Source of the DNA: Imperialibacter sp964351395
GTDB taxonomy: Bacteria > Bacteroidota > Bacteroidia > Cytophagales > Cyclobacteriaceae
DNA: 64,000 nt
Assembly (NCBI GenBank): GCA_964351395.1
Contig: CAYGOF010000008.1
Location: 1-64,000, forward strand
Direction of reading: 5' to 3'
In this document: positions 9,156-17,881 of the stretch, one piece after another
Numbering within the stretch: position 1 is the stretch's first letter
Layout of the letters: each line of letters begins with the position of its first letter
Made by a program: the position numbers and the translations under genes
Notes under the pieces: generated by a model
The model's database searches: none
The model's input: only the letters and a program-made list of their open reading frames with translations
What the model was told of the DNA's origin: nothing

Positions 9156-10250
9156 ATGTCAAGATACGCTCGCCATTTATCGTTGAAGGAAATTGGGCCA
9201 ATTGGGCAGCAAAAGATCGGCGAAGCCAAAGTCCTGGTAGTGGGGGCTGGCGGCCTGGGATGCCCTGTACTTCAATACCTAACGGCAGCTGGAGTTGGTC
9301 ACATTGGCATTATAGACAATGACCTAGTGTCTCTCAGTAACTTGCAGCGCCAAATCCTTTTTCGTGAAAGTGATGTAGGAAAAAGCAAAGCTGAAATTGC
9401 CAGAAAACACCTTTTCGAGCTGAACTCCACTTTGGACATTAGGGCATTTCCGGAAAAAATCACTTCTGCCAATGCCGTCGATATTCTCTCCGGTTTTGAT
9501 ATGGTGGTTGACTGTACCGACAATTTCCCCACCCGTTACCTCCTGAATGATGCTTGCTTGCTTACTGGAAAACCCTATATCTACGGAGCTATTCATCGTT
9601 TTGAGGGACAGGTAGCAGTATTTAATTTAACAAAGGAAAGTGCGAACTATCGTGACCTGTACCCTACTCCTCCTGCACCTGGTTCGGTGCCTACTTGTGA
9701 GGAAGAAGGGGTGCTCGGTGTACTTCCCGGGCTTATTGGCACATTGCAAGCCATCGAAGTATTAAAGATCATCACTCAATCAGGTGAAGTTTTAGATAGC
9801 GAACTGATGATGCTGGGAGCGTGGGACAATACCAGGCAAAGAATGGTGATCAGGCCAAATGGAAGCAGGCCAAAAGTAACAGCGTTGATTGACTATGAGG
9901 CATTTTGCGGAATTAAAAACCATCAGGTAGAAATGAAAGAAATTACTGTTCAAGAACTGAGCTCCTGGAAGGAAAATTGTGTCGATTATCAGCTGATCGA
10001 TGTGAGAGAACCCTATGAGTACGAGATTGTGAACATAGGAGCAGAATTAATGCCTATGAGTGAGCTCCAGGAATACATAGACTTGATTGACAAAGACCGT
10101 CAGGTGGTGATTCATTGCCATCATGGTGGGCGAAGTGCATCGGTCATACAAATATTACAATCCAGGTATGGTTTCAATAACCTTTACAATCTGACTGGTG
10201 GCATTCATGCCTGGGCAGAAGAGATTGATCCCAAACTTGCAATTTATTAG
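9156..10250 (+). CDS. ThiF/MoeB-family adenylyltransferase with C-terminal rhodanese domain
   Basis: A 364-residue two-domain sulfur-activation enzyme. Residues 1-240 are an E1-like fold with the nucleotide motif VVGAGGLGCPVL (about 28-39), the SNLQRQILF segment (about 61-69) and PTCEEEGVLG, giving the candidate catalytic Cys181. Residues about 265-364 are a rhodanese domain with active-site loop HCHHGGRS (Cys321). Such fusions adenylate and thiolate a ubiquitin-like carrier (ThiS or MoaD) in thiamine or molybdopterin synthesis. I see no CxxC zinc pairs as in E. coli MoeB. No thi or moa gene lies nearby, so the carrier is undetermined. The next gene, cutC, begins 4 bp after the stop. Confidence 0.88.
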   Translation: MSRYARHLSLKEIGPIGQQKIGEAKVLVVGAGGLGCPVLQYLTAAGVGHIGIIDNDLVSLSNLQRQILFRESDVGKSKAEIARKHLFELNSTLDIRAFPEKITSANAVDILSGFDMVVDCTDNFPTRYLLNDACLLTGKPYIYGAIHRFEGQVAVFNLTKESANYRDLYPTPPAPGSVPTCEEEGVLGVLPGLIGTLQAIEVLKIITQSGEVLDSELMMLGAWDNTRQRMVIRPNGSRPKVTALIDYEAFCGIKNHQVEMKEITVQELSSWKENCVDYQLIDVREPYEYEIVNIGAELMPMSELQEYIDLIDKDRQVVIHCHHGGRSASVIQILQSRYGFNNLYNLTGGIHAWAEEIDPKLAIY

Positions 10251-10253
10251 GCT

Positions 10254-10994
10254 ATGCAGTTAACCATTGAAGTTGTCTGCTACAACATCACCTCTGTTTT
10301 GAATGCCATCAATAGCGGCGCCAGCCGCATTGAACTTTGCGATAGTCCGGGCGATGGCGGTACTACTCCCTCTTCGGGAATGATTGAACTTGTGAAGGAA
10401 AAATCACCAATCCCCGTGTTCGTTATGATCAGACCGCGGGGAGGGGATTTCCTTTATTCTGAAGAAGAATATGAAGTAATGAAAAGGGATGTAGTGGTTG
10501 CCAAGAAGCTGAATGCCGATGGCGTCGTTTTTGGCATACTAAACGCCGATGGAACAATGGATACAGAGCGCAACAAAAAGCTCATTGAACTGGCAAAACC
10601 CATGAAAGCAACCTGTCATAGGGCCTTTGACATGACCAACGACCCTTACAAAGCCCTCGAAGATTGTATTGCAGCTGGGTTTGACAGGATCCTGAGCTCG
10701 GGACAACAGGCCAGTGTTGTTCAGGGAAAAGAACTGCTTTCAGCGTTAGTTCAAAAAGCAGGCGATAGAATCATCATCATGCCTGGGGCCGGCGTAAATG
10801 AAGAAAATGTAGCCGAGCTGGTTGCTTCCACTAAGGCAAAGGAGATTCATGTTTCTGGAAGAGCTTTCGTCGACAGCCCAATGCAATTCAGAAATCCTGA
10901 CGTGTCGATGGGCGATGACCCAAAAGAATATAAAAGACTGATCGCCGATCCTGAGAGGCTTTGGAACATAAGAAGGCAGGCCGAAGGCAAATAA
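10254..10994 (+). CDS. cutC: CutC family protein
   Basis: A 246-residue TIM-barrel protein of the CutC family, linked historically to copper homeostasis though the biochemical activity is not firmly known. Family segments are EVVCYNITSVLNAINSGASRIELC at the N-terminus, RPRGGDFLYSEEE (about 60), CHRAFDMTNDP (about 122), DRILSSGQ (about 145) and IMPGAGVNEEN (about 174). The gene starts 4 bp after the ThiF-rhodanese gene, so the two are surely cotranscribed; this link is not explained by known function. Confidence 0.9.
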   Translation: MQLTIEVVCYNITSVLNAINSGASRIELCDSPGDGGTTPSSGMIELVKEKSPIPVFVMIRPRGGDFLYSEEEYEVMKRDVVVAKKLNADGVVFGILNADGTMDTERNKKLIELAKPMKATCHRAFDMTNDPYKALEDCIAAGFDRILSSGQQASVVQGKELLSALVQKAGDRIIIMPGAGVNEENVAELVASTKAKEIHVSGRAFVDSPMQFRNPDVSMGDDPKEYKRLIADPERLWNIRRQAEGK

Positions 10995-11070
10995 GTACTG
11001 ACGTCTTTAGGTGTCGTTCACTTTTAAATTCAACCTTTGATAATAATTGGGGATGTCTTAGTTTCACCCT

Positions 11071-11832
11071 ATGAGACAATACCTACTAGCTGAGTGCAAC
11101 TGGAAAGACATAAAAGACCGCCAGATTGACCTTGCCATACTTCCCTGGGGCGCTACCGAAGCGCACAATTATCATATGCCTTATGGCACCGACGTGTATG
11201 AAGCAGATCATATCGCTGCTGAAGCTGGTAGAATTGCCTGGGAGGCTGGCGCGAAATTGACTGTACTTCCCACGATCCCTTTCGGTGTGAATACCGGGCA
11301 AACAGATATCAAACTCGATATTAACCTTTACCCCAGCACCCAACTGGCTATCCTCAATGACATTATTGAAGTACTCAACCGACAACACATCTACAAGCTG
11401 CTGATTGTAAATAGTCACGGAGGCAACGATTTCAAAACCATGCTGAGAGAGCTCGGCGTGAGGTACCCTAAGATGTTACTAAGCACCTGTAACTGGTTTC
11501 AGTCAATGGACAAGAAGCAGTACTTCGAAGAAGCTGGAGATCATGCAGACGAAATGGAAACCTGCCTCATTATGCACCTCAAGCCTGAGCTTGTTTTGCC
11601 ACTGGATCAGGCTGGCGATGGTAACGACAAAAAGCCAAGGATACAGGGCTTTAAGGAAGGTTGGGCATGGAAAGAAAGAGAATGGTCAAAAGTAACGCCC
11701 GATACCGGCATTGGAAATCCAAAAAAATCAACTGCAGAAAAGGGTGCCCGGTTCTTTAAAGATGTCACGGAAAAGCTTGGCAAGCTGATGCTGGAACTGT
11801 CCAGGGTTGATAAAGATAACTTTTACGAGTAG
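11071..11832 (+). CDS. Creatininase family amidohydrolase
   Basis: A 253-residue protein of the creatininase/creatinine amidohydrolase family (also includes MftE and FAPy deformylase-like enzymes). Probable metal-binding segments are LPWGATEAHNYHMPYGTD (residues 25-42), VNSHGGND (about 111) and AGDHADEMETCLIM (about 156), supplying the E, H, D, H and E ligands of a dinuclear site. It follows cutC by 76 bp on the same strand. The substrate is unknown; an amide of a cyclic or N-substituted compound is likely. Confidence 0.85.
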   Translation: MRQYLLAECNWKDIKDRQIDLAILPWGATEAHNYHMPYGTDVYEADHIAAEAGRIAWEAGAKLTVLPTIPFGVNTGQTDIKLDINLYPSTQLAILNDIIEVLNRQHIYKLLIVNSHGGNDFKTMLRELGVRYPKMLLSTCNWFQSMDKKQYFEEAGDHADEMETCLIMHLKPELVLPLDQAGDGNDKKPRIQGFKEGWAWKEREWSKVTPDTGIGNPKKSTAEKGARFFKDVTEKLGKLMLELSRVDKDNFYE

Positions 11833-11948
11833 CCCAGCCTCGCCCCATTTAAATAAGGATTTAGCGAAGCGAGCAGCATTTCTTTGGGTTTTTAATAAAT
11901 CCGAAGCATCTTAGAAATGGGTTGGATTGATCCACTCCATTTTACATT

Positions 11949-13037
11949 ATGAAAAAGACCTATACCTACACCCTTTTTATTGCCTTTGCCCTACTACTTG
12001 CAGCAGCTGTTACTGGCATAGGATTCGGCGCGTCAATTAGCGGACCATTGCTCATTACAGGTTTGCTCTTATTGGCCCTTGCTTTACGTGGAAGCGACAT
12101 CACTAAAGGATACAGCTACTCTGTTGTTATCTTTTCATCTGTTGCAGCTGCTATGTATTATCCAGCGCCTTTTCAGCAGGTGGGCGACTTTAAAATGGGC
12201 ACGCTCATCGTTCCACTGCTACAAATCATCATGTTTGGCATGGGTACTTCCATGAGCATTAAAGACTTTGAGGGAGTGATCAAAATGCCTAAAGGAGTTG
12301 GTGTGGGATTGGTTTGCCAGTTTACAATTATGCCCTTGCTTGGCTTTGGAATAGCCAAGCTTTTTAATTTTCCAGCAGAAATAGCTGCAGGTATCATATT
12401 GATAGGTTCAGCACCAAGTGGATTGGCCAGTAATGTGATGGCCTATCTCGCAAAGGCCAATGTGGCGCTTTCAGTCACTATGACGGCAGTTGCTACCATG
12501 CTGGCTCCATTAATGACGCCTTTATGGATGAAAGTGCTGGCTGGAGAATATGTGCCAATTGAATTCTGGGGCATGATGTGGAGCATTATCAAAATTGTGA
12601 TCATCCCCATTATCGGTGGATTGTTATTTAATAAGCTTTTTCATGGCAAGGCACCCTGGCTCGACAAAGCCATGCCCCTTTTGTCTATGGCCGGTATCGC
12701 AGTGATCATTACCATCATTACAGCTTCTGGTAGAGACAGCCTGATCACTTACGGCATCACCCTTGTTTTTGCCGCCCTTCTTCACAATACCATTGGTTAC
12801 TTCCTGGGCTACAGGCTTTGCAAAGCCATAAAATTACCGGAAAGAGACTGCAGAACCATCGCCTTTGAAGTAGGTATGCAAAACGGGGGCCTTGCTTCCG
12901 GTATCGCACAAGGCATGGGAAAAGTAGCGACCATGGGACTCGGACCTTCAGTATTCGGTTCTTTGATGAACATTACGGGGTCTATTCTTGCCAACTGGTG
13001 GAGGGAAAAGCCGACAGGTGAAGAAGATCATCAATGA
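11949..13037 (+). CDS. Bile acid:sodium symporter (BASS) family transporter
   Basis: A 362-residue polytopic membrane protein with about ten hydrophobic segments. The central region has GMGTSMSIKDFEGVIKMPKG and IGSAPSGLASNVMAYLAKANVALSV, followed later by FEVGMQNGGLASGIA; these are the conserved crossover helices of BASS/YfeH-like sodium-coupled organic anion transporters. Two extra N-terminal hydrophobic segments precede the core. Substrates of bacterial members are mostly organic acids. It lies between the creatininase-like and CBM9-like genes on the same strand. Confidence 0.88.
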   Translation: MKKTYTYTLFIAFALLLAAAVTGIGFGASISGPLLITGLLLLALALRGSDITKGYSYSVVIFSSVAAAMYYPAPFQQVGDFKMGTLIVPLLQIIMFGMGTSMSIKDFEGVIKMPKGVGVGLVCQFTIMPLLGFGIAKLFNFPAEIAAGIILIGSAPSGLASNVMAYLAKANVALSVTMTAVATMLAPLMTPLWMKVLAGEYVPIEFWGMMWSIIKIVIIPIIGGLLFNKLFHGKAPWLDKAMPLLSMAGIAVIITIITASGRDSLITYGITLVFAALLHNTIGYFLGYRLCKAIKLPERDCRTIAFEVGMQNGGLASGIAQGMGKVATMGLGPSVFGSLMNITGSILANWWREKPTGEEDHQ

Positions 13038-13103
13038 ATAATATTCAAGTGAATAGATGAGAGAACTTCTTTCCAATTTATGCTATTACAACCCACCAAA
13101 AAC

Positions 13104-13811
13104 ATGAAATTATCTTTCATACTGCTTCTGCTCATGCCAATCGTCTCCAACGCCCAAACACCCGGATCGCTTACCATCAAAAAAGTAAGCAACTTCGATG
13201 TAAAAGAAACACCTGATAAAACCTGGGAAACCACAGAATGGGTGGAAATTCCTCAACGCTCCGATCGTGGAGTGAATTATTCTACCCGAGCGAAAGTGTT
13301 GTACTCCGACACAGGTATTTATTTCATGTTTCACTGCGAAGACAAAAAACTGACCGCCACGATGACTCAGGACTTCGATGATCTGTTCAAGGAAGATGTA
13401 GTAGAAGTGTTTTTGTGGACCGATGAAAAAAGCCCTATCTACTTCGAATACGAGCTTTCGCCGCTCAACTTCGAATTGCCCATTTTGGTACCCAACTACG
13501 GTGGGAAATTCCTCGGTTGGCAACCCTGGCGCTATTTCAACGAAAGGCGCGTTGTACATACTACTTCAGTGGAGGGCGGAGAAAAGAAGAGCGGCGCCAG
13601 CATCACAGCATGGACCGCCCAGTTCTTTATTCCCTTTGTCCTACTCGATCCACTGCAAAACGTGCCTCCACAAAGCGGTACAAAATGGCGCGCCAATATG
13701 TACCGCCTCGACTACGATGCAGGCCCCAACCAATCTACACGATGGGAATGGCAACCCATTCGCACCAATTTTCATGACTATGAGCGCTACGGAACTTTTG
13801 TGTTTGAATAA
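13104..13811 (+). CDS. Secreted carbohydrate-binding family 9-like protein
   Basis: A 235-residue protein with a signal peptide (MKLSFILLLLMPIVSNAQ), followed by a single CBM9-like beta-sandwich. Conserved CBM9 features include YSDTGIYFMFHCEDKK, the LFKEDVVEVFLW segment and a C-terminal YRLDYD...STRWEWQPI. The frame extends upstream to 13080, but the ATG at 13104 places the signal peptide correctly. Such stand-alone proteins are common near sugar-metabolism genes in this phylum; the ligand is unknown. Confidence 0.82.
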   Translation: MKLSFILLLLMPIVSNAQTPGSLTIKKVSNFDVKETPDKTWETTEWVEIPQRSDRGVNYSTRAKVLYSDTGIYFMFHCEDKKLTATMTQDFDDLFKEDVVEVFLWTDEKSPIYFEYELSPLNFELPILVPNYGGKFLGWQPWRYFNERRVVHTTSVEGGEKKSGASITAWTAQFFIPFVLLDPLQNVPPQSGTKWRANMYRLDYDAGPNQSTRWEWQPIRTNFHDYERYGTFVFE

Positions 13812-13897
13812 GTCAACGATAGTTAGACGAAATTGCTACCCCTCATAACAAAAGCGATGAATTGAAACACATTCAAAATTTCAAATCAACAATTATT

Positions 13898-14968
13898 TTA
13901 CAACTCCACCGTCTTCCCCGTCCTGAAGGATTCATCTGCTGCCAGTACAATCCGAAGGCTATTCACTGCATCGGATAGGTGATCGCTAAGGTCAAGGTCT
14001 TCCCTAATCGCTTTTAGCAAGTAAAGCTGCTCTAGTTCACACAAACCGTCATGGTCGGGTTCGCTGGAGGTATCTACAATTTGGTCTGGCTTCAGGTACT
14101 CACCTTTTTCATTGGTAGCCGAATAGTGCACTTTGAGACTTCCTGTTTTGCTGTGTCCGTCGATATCCTGCGAGCCGTCTCCTTTGGGTGCATCTACAAT
14201 ATTCACACAGCCTTTAGGTCCAATCACGTCTTTCACAAAGTACGCCACCTCGCTCATCATAGGACCCCATCCTGCTTCATACCAGCCCACCGAACCGTCG
14301 TCAAACGTTACTTGTAGCTGACCGTAGTTGTACATGCTTGAAGCGATCTCGTTGGTCAGTCTGGCACCAATCGCACTCACTCTGACTGGTTTCGCCCTGG
14401 TCATCATGCACATCACATCCACATAATGCACCCCGCAGTCGACAATAGGCGACATGGTATTCATCAGGTTTTTATGTGTCTGCCAATGCTTGCCATTGCT
14501 TTGTTGATTAAGGTTCATCCGCATCACTAGCGGCTTGCCGAGGTCCTGCGCTATTTCTACGAATTTTGCCCAAGCAGGGTGCACCCGAAGAATGTAACCA
14601 ACCACTACTTTTTTATTCACCGAATTGGCCATATCGACGACACGCTTCGCCTCTTCAACAGTGATGGCCAGGGGCTTCTCAACAAAAACGTGAGCACCGG
14701 CTTTTAAACTCTTCAAAGTATAGTCAACATGCGTTTCTGCATAAGTATTCACTGAAACTACGTCGGGTTTCGTGAGGGCTAAAGCCTCGTCAAAATCGGC
14801 ATAGCAGGCGTAGTTGCCACCTAATTCTTTGTTGAGGTTTTCCCGACTGGCAGCTGTACGGCTTACCAATCCGACAATCTCAAAATCATCTAGCTTATGA
14901 TAGGCTCTCGCATGGGATGCCCCCATGTTTCCGCATCCGGCCACTAATACTCTTAATTTATCGCTCAT
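13898..14968 (-). CDS. Gfo/Idh/MocA family oxidoreductase (cytoplasmic)
   Basis: A 356-residue NAD(P)-dependent oxidoreductase. The N-terminal Rossmann fold reads VAGCGNMGASHARAY (about residues 9-23), the EKP motif (VFVEKPLAI, about residue 95) provides the family lysine, and the second domain has DCGVHYVDVMCMM with the His/Asp expected near the sugar C-atom being oxidised. There is no signal peptide, unlike the later Gfo/Idh protein at 21808. It is alone on the minus strand between plus-strand genes. The substrate, probably a sugar or inositol derivative, cannot be deduced. Confidence 0.9.
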   Translation of the reverse strand: MSDKLRVLVAGCGNMGASHARAYHKLDDFEIVGLVSRTAASRENLNKELGGNYACYADFDEALALTKPDVVSVNTYAETHVDYTLKSLKAGAHVFVEKPLAITVEEAKRVVDMANSVNKKVVVGYILRVHPAWAKFVEIAQDLGKPLVMRMNLNQQSNGKHWQTHKNLMNTMSPIVDCGVHYVDVMCMMTRAKPVRVSAIGARLTNEIASSMYNYGQLQVTFDDGSVGWYEAGWGPMMSEVAYFVKDVIGPKGCVNIVDAPKGDGSQDIDGHSKTGSLKVHYSATNEKGEYLKPDQIVDTSSEPDHDGLCELEQLYLLKAIREDLDLSDHLSDAVNSLRIVLAADESFRTGKTVEL

Positions 14969-15167
14969 GTCTTTGGTGTTGTATTTTGCTACGTATAATA
15001 AGCTTTTAAAAGACTTTAAACCCCTTAAGGCTTCAAATCAGCTTTAAATAGAAGCTTTTTTAGCCTCTTTTCAAAGAAGGGAATGATTTGGCGAAAGAAG
15101 TAAGGGATAACTGGTCAATCTCGAATCAGAGAGATAAATTGGTCACACAATCATTCAACGCTCCCTA

Positions 15168-15647
15168 ATGTCAGCTTATTCGATTGCCCAGATTAAAAAG
15201 GAACTCAAAGCCCTTGATGCCGAAAAGCTTCAGCAGGTCATTCTCAGGGTGGGTAAATACAAAGTAGAAAACAAAGAGCTTCTCTCCTACCTATTGTTCA
15301 AAGCCCACGACGAGGCCAGTTTTATTGACGAGGTAAAAGAAGCGATTGATGAAAGTTTAACGACACTCAACGACACCAACCTGTATTGGGCAAAGAAAAC
15401 AATCAGAAAAGCGCTACGGCTGGCCAATAAGAATATTCGCTATTCGGGCCTGAAAGAAACTGAAGTAGAAATAAGGGTGTACTTTTGCCAACAGATGCAA
15501 GCAACCGGAATCCCGTTCAGGCATAGCACTGCGCTGTCCAATCTATATGATGGACAACTCAAAAAAATTGAGAAAGCGCTCTCTACCCTTCACGAGGATT
15601 TGCAATACGACTATCAAACGTCTATTGAAAATTTAAAGAATGGGTAA
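15168..15647 (+). CDS. DUF6155-like hypothetical protein
   Basis: A 159-residue soluble, highly helical and charged protein that resembles the DUF6155 family of Bacteroidota. It starts with an IAQIKKELKALDAEKLQQVI helix and ends with a repetitive KKIEKALSTLHEDLQYDY helix. No catalytic motif, signal or membrane segment is seen. Function is unknown. Confidence 0.75.
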   Translation: MSAYSIAQIKKELKALDAEKLQQVILRVGKYKVENKELLSYLLFKAHDEASFIDEVKEAIDESLTTLNDTNLYWAKKTIRKALRLANKNIRYSGLKETEVEIRVYFCQQMQATGIPFRHSTALSNLYDGQLKKIEKALSTLHEDLQYDYQTSIENLKNG

Positions 15648-15659
15648 TACCATTCTTTT

Positions 15660-15845
15660 ATGAACTCAAATTTCGCAGAACAGGAATCGTCCACTTTCAC
15701 TATTGATTATAGCCCAGTTACTTATTTTGAATACACAGTGGCTGCAAATGGGCAAAGAATGCAGAAATCGGGTTTTAATTGTAATTTTACAGCAGTTAAA
15801 ATCAACACTTTGTCCGCCGGAAAAGTAAAATTTGTTCCTAACTGA
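15660..15845 (+). CDS. Doubtful 61-residue ORF
   Basis: An ATG frame 12 bp after the DUF6155-like stop encodes a beta-prone 61-residue peptide (MNSNFAEQESSTFTIDYSPV...) with no recognisable motif. The opposite strand is open over the same bases, so this may be chance in AT-rich spacer. It is kept only because it is well placed for cotranscription. Confidence 0.2.
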   Translation: MNSNFAEQESSTFTIDYSPVTYFEYTVAANGQRMQKSGFNCNFTAVKINTLSAGKVKFVPN

Positions 15846-15890
15846 TGAAAAATCCACTTACTTGGTGGCTACCTAGTTTTGTCATTAAAA

Positions 15891-16820
15891 ATGAGCAGTA
15901 CCAAAATTGTAACTTGTATCGTTTTTGTATGGTTGCTATCGCAACACGTTTGTATAGCACAATCATTTAAATTTACTGAAAATGACGAAGGTATTGCGCT
16001 CTCTGAAGGGAAGCATCCTATCTACTTCTACCAGCAAAAAACTAAATCGCTCAACGGTCAATACCCAAGGGCTAATTACCTGCACCCCGTTTATGGCTTG
16101 AAAGGTGAAATACTCACTGAGGACTTCCCCGCCGATCACTTACATCAAAGAGGTATTTTTTGGGCATGGCACCAGCTGATAGTAGATGGCGAAAGGATTG
16201 GCGACGGCTGGGAATGCAAAGGTGTAGACTGGCAAGTGACCAATTCTGACACTGACACCGATGGAAACAAAGCCTCTCTGAACGTAACTGTCGATTGGGT
16301 CGGGGAACTTAAAGAAAAGGAAACAACTTTTATCAGGGAACATACAACCATAACAGCTTATGCAGCCACTGGTGGATACAGAACTATCTATTTCGACATC
16401 CACCTAACTGCACAGGCAAAAGATGTGATGTTGGGTGGTTCAGAAGACATCAAAGGCTATAGCGGTTTTTCCGCCCGTGTTATCTTGCCCGACGACATCC
16501 AATTTTATTCTAAAAAAGGAGTACTGACGCCCATCAATCCAGCGATGAAAGCAGGGGGCTGGGTAGACATGGTGGGCACTTTTGGCAAGAAGAGGTCAGG
16601 TTTTACCATGATGGCGGACACCACGCTCTCACAACCTTTCCATGGATGGATCCTTCGGGACAAGAAGAGCATGCAAAACGCAGCTTTTCCGGGACGAGAA
16701 CCAATTAGGATACCCGCTGGAGAAACCCTACACCTTCGCTATGCCCTGGTTATTCACGAATACAAACTCCCTCGAGAGACATTACTAAATATATACGATA
16801 AATTTACAACAAACCTATGA
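15891..16820 (+). CDS. Secreted DUF6807 (PmoA-like) family protein
   Basis: A 309-residue protein with a signal peptide ending near HVCIAQSF, followed by a DUF6807 domain (often annotated PmoA). Typical segments are the YPRANYLHPVYGLKGEILTED block, DHLHQRGIFWAWHQL and SEDIKGYSGFSARV, which carry conserved His residues. The frame begins with a TTG at 15879, but that codon overlaps a TAGTTTTG -7-like box (15874-15881), so ATG 15891 is preferred. The family commonly sits beside sugar oxidoreductases, and here it overlaps the aldo/keto reductase gene by 4 bp (ATGA). The reaction is unknown. Confidence 0.85.
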   Translation: MSSTKIVTCIVFVWLLSQHVCIAQSFKFTENDEGIALSEGKHPIYFYQQKTKSLNGQYPRANYLHPVYGLKGEILTEDFPADHLHQRGIFWAWHQLIVDGERIGDGWECKGVDWQVTNSDTDTDGNKASLNVTVDWVGELKEKETTFIREHTTITAYAATGGYRTIYFDIHLTAQAKDVMLGGSEDIKGYSGFSARVILPDDIQFYSKKGVLTPINPAMKAGGWVDMVGTFGKKRSGFTMMADTTLSQPFHGWILRDKKSMQNAAFPGREPIRIPAGETLHLRYALVIHEYKLPRETLLNIYDKFTTNL

Positions 16821-17767
16821 AATACCTCAACTTCAAAAATGGCGATAGAATGCCAGCCATTGGCCTGGGAACTTGGAAAGCAGCTCCAGGAGAAGTATAC
16901 AAAGCAGTAAGAGAGGCCATAAAAATAGGCTACCGTCATTTTGACTGCGCCCATATCTATGGGAATGAAGCAGAAATAGGAAGTGCATTTTCTGACACAT
17001 TCAAACAAGGAGAAGTTAAGCGGGAAGATCTATGGATTACCTCTAAGTTGTGGAATAATAGCCACAGAAAAGAACAAGTAGAGCCTGCGATCAAAGTTAC
17101 GTTACAAAACCTCCAGCTAGACTATCTTGACCTCTATCTGATCCACTGGCCGATTGCATTGCAGGATGGCATAAGTTTTCCGGCAAAACCAGAGGAGTTT
17201 GTTCCTATTCAACAAATCCCCCTCACCCAAACCTGGTCAGGCATGGAGGGCGTCGCCAAAAAAGGCTTAGTAAAACATATCGGTGTTTCTAATTTCAATA
17301 TCAAAAACCTGCAGGTTATTAGCGAAGGTGCTTCTATAACACCCGAGGCAAATCAAATGGAGCTTCACCCCTACCTTCAGCAAAATGACCTACTGGATTA
17401 TTGTAAAAAGCATGGCATTGTTGTTACAGCCTACTCTCCCCTTGGATCTCCTGACAGGCCACCAAGATTAATAAAAGAAGGGGATCCTGCTATTCTTGAA
17501 AACGAGGTGATCACGAAAATTGCAGCATCGAAGAAATGCTCGCCAGCCCAAGTACTACTAAGCTGGGCAATTGCGCGGGGTACGTCCGCCATTCCTAAGT
17601 CAGTGAACCCAGACCGCTTGAGGGCGAATTTGGAGGCAGATGCTATCGGACTTTCAACTGCAGATCTTCAAGCCATTGCTGGCCTTAATTTGAATTTCAG
17701 GTACATCAACGGTGAGACGTGGGCAAGTCCTGGCTCACCTTACACGCTGGAATATTTGTGGGGTTAA
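16817..17767 (+). CDS. Aldo/keto reductase
   Basis: A 316-residue NADPH-dependent aldo/keto reductase, single TIM barrel. The catalytic tetrad is visible: D in GYRHFDCAHIYGNE (about residue 43), Y of IYGNE, K in WITSKLWNN (about 77) and H in LYLIHWPIAL (about 111). The C-terminal IPKSVNPDRL segment binds the NADPH phosphate. Its start overlaps the stop of the DUF6807 gene by 4 bp, so the pair is translationally coupled. Confidence 0.92.
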   Translation: MKYLNFKNGDRMPAIGLGTWKAAPGEVYKAVREAIKIGYRHFDCAHIYGNEAEIGSAFSDTFKQGEVKREDLWITSKLWNNSHRKEQVEPAIKVTLQNLQLDYLDLYLIHWPIALQDGISFPAKPEEFVPIQQIPLTQTWSGMEGVAKKGLVKHIGVSNFNIKNLQVISEGASITPEANQMELHPYLQQNDLLDYCKKHGIVVTAYSPLGSPDRPPRLIKEGDPAILENEVITKIAASKKCSPAQVLLSWAIARGTSAIPKSVNPDRLRANLEADAIGLSTADLQAIAGLNLNFRYINGETWASPGSPYTLEYLWG

Positions 17768-17881
17768 GATCAAGGCCTTTTTGCTACATATGTTATTTAT
17801 AATATGAAAGTAATTCAATAAGTTGCAGAAAGTAATTTTTGAGCAATAGTTAACGGCTTGAAAGCCATCGTCCTTTAATCC

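Noticed and set aside
13110..13559. 149-codon antisense frame inside the CBM9-like gene
   Set aside because: The sense strand shows conserved CBM9 segments; the antisense product has no coherent motif.
15879..15890. TTG start for the DUF6807 gene
   Set aside because: The codon overlaps a TAGTTTTG -7-like box and the ATG at 15891 yields a normal signal peptide.
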